Below are positions 18,246-26,926 of a stretch of 64,000 bases of DNA, one piece after another. The position numbers and the translations under genes were made by a program. The notes below the pieces were generated by a model. That model made no database searches. It was given only the letters and a program-made list of their open reading frames with translations, and had not been told where the DNA came from. The stretch is taken from the NCBI RefSeq assembly GCF_900177675.1, contig NZ_FXWM01000002.1, positions 1-64,000 on the forward strand, read 5' to 3'. The stretch comes from Bacillus sp. OV166 (GTDB lineage Bacteria; Bacillota; Bacilli; Bacillales; Cytobacillaceae). Within the stretch, counting starts at the first letter, position 1. Every line of letters begins with the position of its first letter.

Positions 18246-19520
18246 TTATGCAGCTAAAGAAGTTAAATGTTGTAGTTTTTCCGGACAATAGGATTCATTT
18301 CGTTTGGCTATTCCTACAAATATACGTGCTAGTTTTCCGATCAATTTCATAATGGATTTCATTTTTTTCATTTTTTTTACTTTAACATTATGGGAGTGAA
18401 TTGCTTTAAATTCCTGGTTATTCATCACAAGGCTCATTGTCGCTAAGTAGAGGAATCGTCGTAGCCTGGACCTTCCACGTTTTGAGATGACAATTTGACC
18501 TTTCCACTTCCCCGAACTTGCTTCAGCTAGGTGTAAACCTGCATGACGAAGTAGAGAATTGCCGTGAGAAAAACCGCTTAAATCCCCTGCCTCACCTAAA
18601 ATACCAGCGAGTGAAATTTCACTAATACCTTTAATGGTAAGCAGTTTCTTGGCAAAAGGGATCTTATTTAATACATCAGAAACTTGTTTTTCAACTCTTT
18701 CGAGTTGTGTTACGGCTAAATCATACTCCTCTAGTAATTGTTCCAAATGAAATTTATACGCATCTAATGCTTGTCTGGTGCCCACTGATTTTCTAGCTGC
18801 TTGAAGAAGCAATTGGGCTTTTTTTAAACCAGGTTGTCTCTTCATAATTGATTTCCAACCTACTATAATCTCGCTAGGCTCCATAATTGACAATTCAAGG
18901 GGAGATGGAAATAGACGAAGGGTTGCGATTGCCCCTTTAGCCGTAACTTCTTTAAACACCTGTCGAAGTTCTGGAAAGACTATATCTACCCATCGATTTA
19001 ATTGATTAATAGAACTAACGAGGCGTTTAACTACTACATCACGGTTAGACATAAGTACCCTCAGTTTTTCGAATGATTCTGATGTATACCTAACATAGGA
19101 GTAGTAACCGTTCTTTACCATATCAGCGATGACTAAAGCATCTTTTTTATCGCTTTTTGACTGGCTATTATCACGATTTTCTTTATTCCTTTTTACTAAA
19201 TGTGGGTTTACTGTTACAACCTCAATATTTTGTTTAGAAAGCCATCTTGAAAGATTGATCCAGTAGTGCCCAGTTGGTTCCATCCCAACTATAACTGTAT
19301 CTAGGTTATTTAACTTTTGAAGATTTTTAATCCATATTAATAAACTAGCAAATCCCTCTTCATTATTTTCGAAGGCCAGTGGATCTCCGACTACAATTCC
19401 ACGGAAATTTACGGCTCTGGCGACATGAAATTGTTGTGCAATATCTACGCCGACAACGAGATGTTTATCGGAAATTCTTTCTATTAGTTGATTTTGTTTG
19501 TTATGCATTTTAAACTTCAT
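18246..19520 (-). CDS. IS110-family transposase (copy A)
   Basis: DEDD-type recombinase of 424 residues. The RuvC-like N-terminal domain shows the acidic residues in VGVDIAQQFH, GMEPTGHYW and KSDKKDALVIADM. A helical middle part leads to the C-terminal Transposase_20 domain with LLTIKGISEISLAGILGEAG and the likely serine nucleophile region ISKRGRSRLRRFLY. The start at 19520 has AGGAGG 9 bases upstream. A longer frame back to 19568 is open only because of a one-base difference from copy B, where that extension is out of frame, so it is not the real start. About 85% identical by eye to the copy B protein. Confidence 0.95.
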   Translation of the reverse strand: MKFKMHNKQNQLIERISDKHLVVGVDIAQQFHVARAVNFRGIVVGDPLAFENNEEGFASLLIWIKNLQKLNNLDTVIVGMEPTGHYWINLSRWLSKQNIEVVTVNPHLVKRNKENRDNSQSKSDKKDALVIADMVKNGYYSYVRYTSESFEKLRVLMSNRDVVVKRLVSSINQLNRWVDIVFPELRQVFKEVTAKGAIATLRLFPSPLELSIMEPSEIIVGWKSIMKRQPGLKKAQLLLQAARKSVGTRQALDAYKFHLEQLLEEYDLAVTQLERVEKQVSDVLNKIPFAKKLLTIKGISEISLAGILGEAGDLSGFSHGNSLLRHAGLHLAEASSGKWKGQIVISKRGRSRLRRFLYLATMSLVMNNQEFKAIHSHNVKVKKMKKMKSIMKLIGKLARIFVGIAKRNESYCPEKLQHLTSLAA

Positions 19521-19625
19521 AGTAGGGGTTCCTCCTAAGTTTTGAGTTAGAGTGATGTCTATACTCATATCTTACTGAGGAGCTCTTTTTTTATCAAAGT
19601 CAATAATTAACTCTCTACAGGAATG

Positions 19626-19725
19626 CTATCCTGCCCCGTTAGCACAATTAGAAAAAGGCTGCCGCAGCAACCTGATCTTAAAGTAAAGCACCCGTAGTTT
19701 AAGTGAAAACCTTCACAATCTTTTT
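19626..19725 (+). repeat. Dispersed hairpin repeat, copy 2 (split by IS110 A)
   Basis: Right part of a repeat copy: CTATCCTGCCCCGTTAGCAC, the stem GGCTGCCGCAGCAACC, then AAAGCACCCGTAGTTTAAG. The left few bases (CCTTCTTCAAC) lie on the far side of the IS110 element at 17792-17802. Joining the two sides restores an uninterrupted repeat, so this copy is the insertion target. Confidence 0.75.
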
Positions 19726-19854
19726 TCACCTTAACAAAATCTAATCCCTTAATGTGTAGGGGCATATCAAAAAGACGCCTTCTTACTAAAGAAAAGCGCA
19801 CGATTGTTGAAGATCATTGCTTAAATCTTATTAAAGATACGTTAGCAATAAGTA

Positions 19855-19935
19855 AGCATTTGATGTTATCTCCAGCTTTTCCCCTGCTCCACACGGAACG
19901 TGACAGTTTCCCGTCATCCGCGTTTCATCTAACTA
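19855..19935 (-). other. Possible group II intron fragment
   Basis: On the minus strand the sequence GCGGATGACGGGAAACTGTCACGTTCCGTGTGGAGC resembles the stem found before the reverse-transcriptase gene in bacterial group II introns (GAGCCGTATGCGGTGAAAG...CACGTACGGTTC type). No reverse transcriptase and no domain V are visible nearby, so at most this is a short relic. The remaining bases from 19725 to 20139 show no gene. Confidence 0.3.
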
Positions 19936-20139
19936 TCCATTATAGATTATGAGTTCCATGTTACTTAAAGTTCGGTCTACTTAATGGGTTCCAAACCGCA
20001 TTTTTCACGGTATTTATTTAATTTATTCATTATAGAAATGTGTATATATATGTTCTCTGTCTTCGGCTTGATAATAACTTATAAAAGTATAAACGAGTTG
20101 TAGTTGCACACCCTAAAAAAAAATGGAGGAGGGATTTTT

Positions 20140-21642
20140 TTGGAATGGATTTTTGGGCTTTTTTTGTTTAATTCAGTATTTATGCTAATCATTGCGATTC
20201 GCGAGGTACGTCGACCGGCAGTGGCTCTGAATTGGTTAACAATCAATTTCATCTTCCCTGTTATTGGTTTTGTTTTCTATCTCATCACATCGAATCCACC
20301 ACGGATTAATCTTCGTAAAAGGCTTACTTCTCCACACAATGAATCGGACGCATTGCCTGATTCCTTTGGTAGATCAGCCCGGGTAATTGCACAAGCATTG
20401 AAATATTTGACAGTGGAAGGAATTAGGAATAGTCAATTACAAGTGCTTATAAATGGGATTAAAACGTATGATAAACTTATGGAATCTATACAAAACGCCA
20501 AAAAAACGATTGACCTTGAATATTACATATATAGAGATGACCAAATTGGAAATCGTATTACGGACTTACTGATTGAACGGGCATTGGACGGTGTGCATAT
20601 CCGCTTTATAAGAGATGGGTGGGGGAGCAAGAAGTTGTCCAAAACTCAGATTCTTCGGATGATGGATGCAGGAATTGAATGTCGCACCATTTTCCCATTA
20701 CGTTTTCCTTGGATATTCTCAACGTTGAATAACCGGGATCATTGTAAGATTGTCGTTATCGATAATATGGAAGCTTTTACTGGCGGTATTAATGTTGGGG
20801 ATGAATATACTGGATTAAATCCGGACGTAGGGTACTGGCGTGATACCCATGTAAGAATTGTGGGTGAAGCCTCAGTTGACTTGCAAAGGATCTTCGAAGC
20901 TCATTGGAATATCGCTTCACCGGAACATATGAGGAAAAGATCGAGGATGAAAACAAAAACAGAAAATAAGAGTTCCCTAATTACCCCTTCAACCAGCCCA
21001 AACTTATCTTCAATGATGACAGAATGGAGCAGTGAGTTAGGAACTATAGATAGCACAGACGCGAATTCAGTCCCGACCAGTAAAAAAACACACGAGGCAT
21101 ATGTTCAGACATTCGAAGGCAATCCAGAGATTCCTACTCCAGTCATTAGGGAGGCGTATTATACTGCCTTGACGCAAGCAACAAAGACCATTGATATTAC
21201 GACACCATACTTTGTACCTGATGAAGATATTATTATGGCACTAAAGACAGCAGTGGCCCGTGGTGTACGTGTAAGATTGCTGGTTCCTCGTCAAGTGAAT
21301 CAAAAACTCGTTGAACTTGCAAGCTTTACTTTTTATGGAGAGCTGCTGGAAGCAGGGGTTCAAATTTACTTATATAACAAAGGAATGCTACACGCTAAGT
21401 CGTTAGTCGTCGATGAGGAAGTAGCTGAAGTGGGAGCCGCAAACTATGATATGAGAAGCTTTCGCTTAAATTACGAAGTATGTGAATTCATGTACAGTAA
21501 GGACGTGGCAAGGGATCTTACAGAACAATTCGAACGAGACCTTAATGATTCTGTCCCGTTGCAAATGGAAGACTTATTACAACGCTCTCCTTCACAGCGG
21601 TTAATGCAGCAAGGCGCCCGCCTCCTTTTTCCGTTGTTGTAG
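20140..21642 (+). CDS. cls: Cardiolipin synthase
   Basis: Membrane phospholipase-D-family enzyme that joins two phosphatidylglycerols into cardiolipin and releases glycerol; 500 residues, the usual size. Two N-terminal membrane helices (about 3-22 and 33-52) precede two PLD domains. The first HKD motif is HCKIVVIDNMEAFTGG, and the second is HAKSLVVDEEVAEVGAANYD. A TTG at 20140 with GGAGGAGGG 7 bases upstream gives an N terminus LEWIFGLFLF that fits the family. The upstream extension to 20104 has no ribosome binding site. The gene is monocistronic and ends at a strong terminator. A charged, low-complexity insert near 280-330 lies between the two PLD halves. Confidence 0.95.
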   Translation: MEWIFGLFLFNSVFMLIIAIREVRRPAVALNWLTINFIFPVIGFVFYLITSNPPRINLRKRLTSPHNESDALPDSFGRSARVIAQALKYLTVEGIRNSQLQVLINGIKTYDKLMESIQNAKKTIDLEYYIYRDDQIGNRITDLLIERALDGVHIRFIRDGWGSKKLSKTQILRMMDAGIECRTIFPLRFPWIFSTLNNRDHCKIVVIDNMEAFTGGINVGDEYTGLNPDVGYWRDTHVRIVGEASVDLQRIFEAHWNIASPEHMRKRSRMKTKTENKSSLITPSTSPNLSSMMTEWSSELGTIDSTDANSVPTSKKTHEAYVQTFEGNPEIPTPVIREAYYTALTQATKTIDITTPYFVPDEDIIMALKTAVARGVRVRLLVPRQVNQKLVELASFTFYGELLEAGVQIYLYNKGMLHAKSLVVDEEVAEVGAANYDMRSFRLNYEVCEFMYSKDVARDLTEQFERDLNDSVPLQMEDLLQRSPSQRLMQQGARLLFPLL

Positions 21643-21682
21643 CCATAAAATTTGATGCTAACCATTATATACATTCGAAAAG

Positions 21683-21714
21683 CCTCAGATAAACTAAATC
21701 TGAGGGTTTTTTTG
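21683..21714 (+). terminator. Intrinsic terminator after cls
   Basis: Eight-base stem CCTCAGAT / ATCTGAGG with the 7-base loop AAACTAA, followed by seven T. It lies 40 bases after the cardiolipin synthase stop codon. Confidence 0.9.
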
Positions 21715-21820
21715 AATAATTATGAATGGTGTGGGCTGTCATAACGAGAAAGGTTAGTCTCAAATAAACATTGGTTATATCGAAAATAGTTGCGTTAATT
21801 TTCATTTATCGTTGTGGCAT

Positions 21821-22423
21821 CTATTTGGAAGAAGAAACGATTTTAAGTAATAGAGCTCGAATTCCAATCCCAATTATGATGTAATAAAAAAATGAGTACA
21901 GGTAATTCCACTTCAAGTAATAAATTAGGCCGATCCATTCGCACAAGGGTTCTCCGATAAAAGCATATGCAAATGCCATAATCATTTGAGCTATGATGAA
22001 GGATTTCCATGTTCGAAAATATTGACATAACAACATGTATGGAACCGGAACCATGGAAACATCAAATGGGAACGCCCTTGGAATAACAGGTAAAAATTCG
22101 ACAGGATAATCCCAAAAAGTAAATTGCAAGCCGACTGTATCTAATAAAAGTGTAATCACCATTACAATAACACCGAACAGAAGAGACTCCACTAACCATT
22201 TACGTTTCGCAAGTTTCCACCATAACAACCAAGGAAGTATAAATAAACAGAATAAAACCCACCATTCCCAGGTTAAAAATTCATTCTCCAACCAACCGTT
22301 TAGATCTAAATAATATAACTTGTCTTCTAATAAACGCACGTTATAGAGGTTTTCGAATCGAGTGCTAATCTTTATCACCTCTAAATCAATTATGGCTTTG
22401 TAAGTTATAATTATGATTTCCAT
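21821..22423 (-). CDS. CBO0543-type membrane protein
   Basis: A 200-residue membrane protein with about five hydrophobic helices. The motifs EWWVLFCLFILPWLLWWKLAKRK, a helix with LLDTVGLQFTFWDYP, and VPVPYMLLCQYFRTWK match the CBO0543 family of Firmicute membrane proteins, whose function is unknown. A second, shorter relative is at 46351-46791. The annotated ATG gives a long polar start; an internal start nearer the first tryptophan-rich helix is possible. Confidence 0.65.
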   Translation of the reverse strand: MEIIIITYKAIIDLEVIKISTRFENLYNVRLLEDKLYYLDLNGWLENEFLTWEWWVLFCLFILPWLLWWKLAKRKWLVESLLFGVIVMVITLLLDTVGLQFTFWDYPVEFLPVIPRAFPFDVSMVPVPYMLLCQYFRTWKSFIIAQMIMAFAYAFIGEPLCEWIGLIYYLKWNYLYSFFYYIIIGIGIRALLLKIVSSSK

Positions 22424-22555
22424 TTTCTTTCTATTTAAATAACTTTTATTTATCTTAACGATTCAAGATACTATTTGAATTCACTAATTCATAGAAATAA
22501 TAAGGATCCTTGTTCAATGATATGGCCCGATTGTTGAAAAAAAGCTAATGACGAT

Positions 22556-22647
22556 TGTTCAACTAAACTGCCCCGTTAGCACAACAAGAAAAAGGGATCG
22601 CCGCAGCGGTCCCTTATTTAACTCTTGCACCCGTTAGTTCATTAAGG
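22556..22647 (+). repeat. Dispersed hairpin repeat, copy 3
   Basis: A nearly complete copy: TTCAACTAAACTGCCCCGTTAG, a GC-rich stem GGGATCGCC / GCGGTCCC, then CTCTTGCACCCGTTAGTTC. It lies between the CBO0543-type gene and the DinB gene. Confidence 0.7.
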
Positions 22648-22720
22648 ATGGGGGCCTATAATTGTCCTAATTTCTCAGCATTAAATGAGAAATTAGGTTT
22701 TTTCATTAATAGAAAAAGAC

Positions 22721-23230
22721 TTATAAGTATTTATCACTAATCACTTTCATATGGTGTAACTCGTGCCCGACAATGCCATATGCAAAGGTACCTATCGAAA
22801 CTGGGCTGTTCATTACAGTTCCATTACGATCCCATGCTGCATCATCAATGGTTGAAATAAGACTTAACGTGTTGGAGCGTACCGTGTCTAAACCAGCTAG
22901 TAGCTGCTCCCAGGATAATTTGTTGAAGTTTGCCGCAGAAACGTATTGATCCTGATCCATTGCTGGGAGTGGCGCACTTTCATTTCGTGCAATGGCAAGC
23001 ATTCGATACGACATCACACGTTCCACGTCGGCCATATGCCCAATCACTTCTTTTAAAGTCCATTTCCCTGGTGCGTACGCCTTCCTTGCTGACTCCTCTG
23101 ATATGCTGCTCAAGAGGGTAATGGTCTTAGTTCGTTGCTTACTTAGTATTTCTTCAATATCTCCATCTGGCACAAGACTAACATACCTATCATACTCTGG
23201 ATTTTCAATAGATAATGGTCGTGGACGCAC
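22721..23230 (-). CDS. DinB family protein
   Basis: A 169-residue DinB/YfiT-like four-helix protein. Metal-binding histidines are visible in KEVIGHMADVERVMSYR and in GIVGHELHHMKVI, the expected three-His pattern. Members include thiol-dependent transferases and stress proteins; the substrate is not known. I chose the GTG at 23230 because AGGAGG sits 6 bases before it and is itself the codon pair after the upstream ATG (23245). The protein then begins RPRPLSIENPEYDRYV, as in relatives. Confidence 0.88.
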   Translation of the reverse strand: MRPRPLSIENPEYDRYVSLVPDGDIEEILSKQRTKTITLLSSISEESARKAYAPGKWTLKEVIGHMADVERVMSYRMLAIARNESAPLPAMDQDQYVSAANFNKLSWEQLLAGLDTVRSNTLSLISTIDDAAWDRNGTVMNSPVSIGTFAYGIVGHELHHMKVISDKYL

Positions 23231-23423
23231 AAGAATCCTCCTCATCGGAATAGTTAATTATGGTTCTAGACTAATATTCGACTGTCAAGAAGATATTTCC
23301 TTTATTTGATATTTAATTTCATTACCGCAAAATAATTGCAAATTAATCAACTTTATTATCTCTGTACAACTGATTTATGCAGTTAACATAATACACATAA
23401 TAATGGATTAATTCACTTTTTAT

Positions 23424-23503
23424 TCCACTAACCTGCCCCTTTAGTTCCATTAGAAAATGGAGCTGTTTCCAGCCCCATAAAGAAGTAAAGCATGCGTTAG
23501 TTG
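23424..23503 (+). repeat. Dispersed hairpin repeat, copy 4
   Basis: A diverged copy: CCACTAACCTGCCCCTTTAG, the stem ATGGAGCTGTTTCCAGCCCCAT, and a tail AAGCATGCGTTAGTTG. Confidence 0.55.
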
Positions 23504-24292
23504 CATAAGTAAGAGGTTTGAAAAAATAGCCTGTATATATTTGAACGATGAATAACTTACCTATTTTCTTGTGTTTGTTTGCACCATATACAGAAAATTG
23601 GGAAAAACGTAATCAAAAACGTAACTAAGTTTATAAATTCATCAAAAAATACGTTAGAAACATTGATATATCAACAATTTAATAGATTGCAGTTTATTTA
23701 ATTGAGGTATATTTTTCCAATTATTTTAAATTATTCTATATTAGTTCTTACGATGAATACAATGTTTCTTAACTATCGCAATTGACTAGAATTGATTTAC
23801 AACCATTTAGAAACGTAACCAAAACCGTAACCATTTTTATAAAAAACTCGTCAAGTGTAAAATTGAAAGTATGAATTAAAGCAGCCGTTTCTATATTGGA
23901 ATGCGTTGCTTTATTTTTTATTGGAGCATATCAGAAATGTTTAGCTGTGGTAAGAAAACTACTAGCAATAAAAGCTATTAAGCTAAACGCTGGTAGCTTG
24001 CTACATTCCATCTATGCTTATTAATCAGCTTTGTGTGTTCAGAAAACCATTCTAAGCGATTTTCAAACTTTCTAATGATGATTGATAAGCTAATTTTGTC
24101 TAAGGCTAACTCTAACTCATCATCTATCTATTTTTTTATATAAAGAATTCCATAATTGCGTAAACCTGTAAACCTTTTAACCTATAAACGTTGATATAGT
24201 AGGTTTTTTATAGGTTTACTCATTGGTTTACCTTTAAGTTATTAGAAGTAAATTCAGCGCATTGGTATTCCCTGACTTTCTTTGAGTGTGGG
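23504..24292. promoter_or_regulatory. Non-coding stretch with two sets of short repeats
   Basis: No gene is supported here. Two matching motifs of paired CGTAAC boxes occur at 23606-23650 and 23812-23862 (AACGTAATCAAAAACGTAAC and AACGTAACCAAAACCGTAAC), each followed by an AT-rich TTTATAAA segment. At 24158-24232 there is a cluster of GTAAACC/GGTTTAC boxes in tandem and inverted order, just before the gene at 24293. Both sets look like protein-binding sites (operators or iterons), but no partner can be named. Confidence 0.45.
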
Positions 24293-24559
24293 GTGTTGAG
24301 AAAGTATCTTGCTGAAAAGATCGAGACTTATCTTTTTATTCAGCTACCTAAGCCAAGTGAGTATCCAAATGTTTTAAAAATTTCTTCTGGAGATTACTGG
24401 TGTATCCAAAATAACGGCTGGTCTATTGATTCTGCTACTGAAATTTTTAGTGAGGAATGGATATCTGATGACGAGTTTTTTGTCACCGAATCTGAAATTT
24501 ATGGGAATAATAAACTCTATCATCAATTGAAAAAAGAACTTCGAATAAGAAAAACATAG
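24293..24559 (+). CDS. Small hypothetical protein
   Basis: An 88-residue acidic protein of unknown family, with a pattern of aromatic residues (GDYWCIQNNGWSID) and a charged C-terminal helix (LYHQLKKELRIRKT). The TTG start has only a weak GTGTGGGG upstream, so the protein may be a truncated C-terminal part of something longer. It is followed immediately by a terminator and preceded by the GTAAACC box cluster. Confidence 0.45.
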   Translation: MLRKYLAEKIETYLFIQLPKPSEYPNVLKISSGDYWCIQNNGWSIDSATEIFSEEWISDDEFFVTESEIYGNNKLYHQLKKELRIRKT

Positions 24560-24584
24560 GGAGATTTTAGTCTTCCTATGTTTT
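24551..24584. terminator. Bidirectional terminator
   Basis: Ten-base stem AAAACATAGG / CCTATGTTTT with a 14-base loop. It overlaps the end of the 88-residue gene and lies 9 bases past the stop of the convergent 49-residue gene, so it may serve both. Confidence 0.75.
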
Positions 24585-24592
24585 CATTCATA

Positions 24593-24742
24593 TTATTTAT
24601 CTGTTTGTTTTTGCTTCTTTTTCAAATACTCCGCACGTATTTTTTCAAGTTGCTGCTTTTTATCAAATTTGGCAGGCGTCTGTTTTTCATGAAACTTTGT
24701 CACAGCTACCTTACCTTTGGTATCCAATTGATATTTTCCCAC
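24593..24742 (-). CDS. Small basic hypothetical protein
   Basis: A 49-residue, Lys/Gln-rich protein (starting MGKYQLDTKGKVAVTKF and ending KKKQKQTDK). The GTG start has AGTAGGTG 7 bases upstream, and the gene ends at the shared terminator. The C-terminal half is a predicted charged helix (QLEKIRAEYLKKKQKQ). I do not recognise a named family. Confidence 0.5.
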   Translation of the reverse strand: MGKYQLDTKGKVAVTKFHEKQTPAKFDKKQQLEKIRAEYLKKKQKQTDK

Positions 24743-24982
24743 TTTGTTCACCTACTTTTCTTGTCTTTAAAGAGAATCTATTCAACAAATATAATATACC
24801 TTATTTTACTGAAGTAAACCTTATTACTTTATTAGTGTACTGCTAACTTTGCATATATCAGTAAAAACATTAAAAACTTAGTAAAATAATTCATCGCCAA
24901 ATGGTATTCATTTCATTGCTATAATCAAAATAAAATGCCTTGACACTCTGCATAAGCCTCAATAATTCTTTTTCTTGTTTGT

Positions 24983-25199
24983 TCAGCTCTCTTCTAAAGG
25001 TCCAATTATTCGGTAAATAAGGTTTAAAATATTAAAACAATCTAAGTCTACTCCATCTTTTAAATGGTTCTTAATGCTAATAACCATTACGTTCTCGATG
25101 ATTTCAAATTTAGGTTTCTGAGGGGAAATATTGTTTTTTTTTGCAAAGTCTTTTTACTACTTGTTTAAAAAAATCTACATCCCCAATATTTTTCTCCAA
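24983..25199 (-). pseudogene. Small hypothetical gene with frameshift in an A-run
   Basis: A TTG start with AAGGGG upstream opens MEKNIGDVDFFKQVVKRLCKK, then meets a run of nine A and terminates shortly after. Shifting by one base at the run restores the reading NNISPQKPKFEIIENVMVI and continues to a stop at 24983, for a total of about 71 residues. The length (217 bases) is one more than a multiple of three. It is either a degraded gene or one switched by slippage in the homopolymer; the family is unknown. The stretch 24743-24982 holds nothing else. Confidence 0.4.
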
Positions 25200-25260
25200 A
25201 AAATCACCCCTTGTTATTAACTTTTCTACTTATATCTATCTTAATCCAAATATTACCTTA

Positions 25261-25332
25261 TTCAAATAGAACAAGAAAAAAGGGCTGCCAAAGCCAACCC
25301 AATCATGAACTCTTGCACCCGTTAGATTAATA
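25261..25332 (+). repeat. Dispersed hairpin repeat, copy 5
   Basis: Right-hand part of a copy: GAACAAGAAAAAAGGGCTGCC, then GAACTCTTGCACCCGTTAG. The left CTAACCTGC part is missing. Confidence 0.6.
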
Positions 25333-25378
25333 AGCACTTTATTCTTCCTCAATGTATTTTGCATTAAATTCAGCATAA

Positions 25379-25407
25379 GAAAAAACGACGGAAAAATTTC
25401 CGTCGTA
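25379..25407 (-). terminator. Terminator of the glycerophosphodiesterase gene
   Basis: Perfect ten-base inverted repeat ACGACGGAAA / TTTCCGTCGT, followed on the minus strand by six T. It lies 20 bases after the stop of the minus-strand gene at 25427. Confidence 0.9.
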
Positions 25408-25426
25408 ATAGTGATTATTATATATC

Positions 25427-26527
25427 TCACTTTTTTGGAGCAGAGTAGCTTTTTGGCAGCTCTAGACCGCGCTGCTCCATGACAGCACGAAGTCGGTCAG
25501 GGTAGTCGGTGATGATCCCGTCGACACTGTCATCCATAAGTTTATTCATGGTTGGCTCGTCGTCGATTGTCCAAGGAATGACCTTCATGCCGTACTTGTG
25601 GGCTTCCTGCACCATATCCTTCGTTACGTATGGCTGATAGTTCGCATCGGTGATTTTACCGTCTTGCGGAAAACCGTGCACAGGGGAGATGGCATAGGCA
25701 CCGAATGAGTGGGCTGCCGTCACAAGATTGCCTCCGAAGTCGTCGATGTCAATTCCACCCAACCATGGTGAAGCACCTAGTTGACCAGGCTGCAAGAACT
25801 GCGGACCGTTGGTCAGTGCGACGAGCGGCAAGCGCGGCTCGACCTCGTGCATGCGCATGAGTGAACCCCAGTCAAAGCTTTGGATGGACACCCGATTAAT
25901 CATTCCAGCTTTACGAACCTCGCGGGCAACAATCTGTACGAACTCTTCACGTGGAGCAGTCTGCTCTGGTGCACCGGCTTCTACCTTTGTCTCGATGTTC
26001 ATCCACACCTTGTTGGCATGATAACGCTTAACGAGATCGAATATCTCGCTTAGCATCGGCATCCGCGCTCCGGGGCTCAATGTCTGGCCTGGGAATTGTG
26101 ATAACTTTAGCGAACCGCAGTCCAGCGTACGCACCTGGGCAAGTGTGAGATCCTTGATATACTTGCCGACATATGGATATTGAGTGTCGCCAGGAAATGC
26201 CGGGCCTGTATCCTGGCACTTGGCACCCGAGATTTTGCGGTCATGTGTGATAACGGCTTGGTGGTCCTTGGTAATCTGCACGTCCATCTCAAGTGTGCTC
26301 ACTCCAACTTCGAGGGCGCGGGAAAACGACGCGATTGTTGATTCACTGGTAAGGCCGATTCCACCGCGGTGCGCCTCCAGGTCGAACCCTTTATGACCGA
26401 AGCTTTTTGAATCTTCGGATATGGATGAGTTCTCAGCAGCAGAAGCTGATTGCGCGGTCAATTGGCCGGCACCTGTACACACCATGAGGGCCGCCATCGT
26501 TGCTAGTACAAACTTTTTCTTTGTCAT
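25427..26527 (-). CDS. glpQ: Secreted glycerophosphodiester phosphodiesterase
   Basis: GDPD-family enzyme that hydrolyses glycerophosphodiesters to glycerol 3-phosphate and an alcohol, 366 residues. An N-terminal signal peptide (about 1-31, ending SASAAE) implies export. The TIM-barrel motifs are visible: LEAHRGGIGLTSESTIASF (catalytic His and Glu), STLEMDVQITKDHQAVITHD, a middle strand WMNIETKVE, and PWTIDDEPTMNKLMDDSVDG. Relatives degrade phospholipid head groups or teichoic acid. Its codon use is clearly richer in G and C than its AT-rich neighbours, which suggests separate acquisition. It is monocistronic, with GGGAG before the ATG and its own terminator. Confidence 0.93.
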   Translation of the reverse strand: MTKKKFVLATMAALMVCTGAGQLTAQSASAAENSSISEDSKSFGHKGFDLEAHRGGIGLTSESTIASFSRALEVGVSTLEMDVQITKDHQAVITHDRKISGAKCQDTGPAFPGDTQYPYVGKYIKDLTLAQVRTLDCGSLKLSQFPGQTLSPGARMPMLSEIFDLVKRYHANKVWMNIETKVEAGAPEQTAPREEFVQIVAREVRKAGMINRVSIQSFDWGSLMRMHEVEPRLPLVALTNGPQFLQPGQLGASPWLGGIDIDDFGGNLVTAAHSFGAYAISPVHGFPQDGKITDANYQPYVTKDMVQEAHKYGMKVIPWTIDDEPTMNKLMDDSVDGIITDYPDRLRAVMEQRGLELPKSYSAPKK

Positions 26528-26789
26528 ATTCTTAACTCCCTAAAACTTATAATATAGTACCTTATAAGCTTAGTTGAACGACGTAAATTCTCTATTAAAA
26601 ACATATTAAGAGATGGTAAAGAAAACCATGTAAATTATCATGGTTATTTCGAATTACGCAGTCTCTAAACCTAGCAAATATTTCTATTAATGATAAACAA
26701 TAATTCTTATATTAATAAAGAAAGATGTTAACCTTTTATCATTTATTTGTTAATTTAGCAACATTCATAAAAGAAACAGCCAAATTTTT

Positions 26790-26820
26790 GACTTCTTCAT
26801 CCACTAAACTGCCCCGATAG
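26790..26820 (+). repeat. Dispersed hairpin repeat, copy 6, left part
   Basis: ACTTCTTCATCCACTAAACTGCCCCGATAG, cut at GATAG by IS110 copy B. The rest of the copy resumes at 28658. Confidence 0.75.
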
Positions 26821-26926
26821 CATTCCTGTAGAGAGTTAATTATTGACTTTGATAAAAAAAGAGCTCCTCAGTAAGATATGAGTATAGACACCACTCTAAC
26901 TCAAAACCTTAGGAGGAACCCCTACT

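Larger units (their letters stand above)
17804..19627 (-). mobile_element. IS110-family element, copy A
   Basis: Complete element of about 1.82 kb, delimited by comparison with copy B. The left end begins CATTCCTGTAGAG (minus strand, from 19625) and the right end finishes CTGAGGG (at 17804). The dinucleotide AG/CT borders both ends (17802-17803 and 19626-19627) and there is no target duplication, as expected for this family. It encodes one transposase and has a roughly 440-bp non-coding region downstream of it that holds the guide RNA locus. It is inserted in a copy of the dispersed hairpin repeat: the flanks rejoin to TTCTTCAACTATCCTGCCCC, which is that repeat's left part. Confidence 0.88.
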
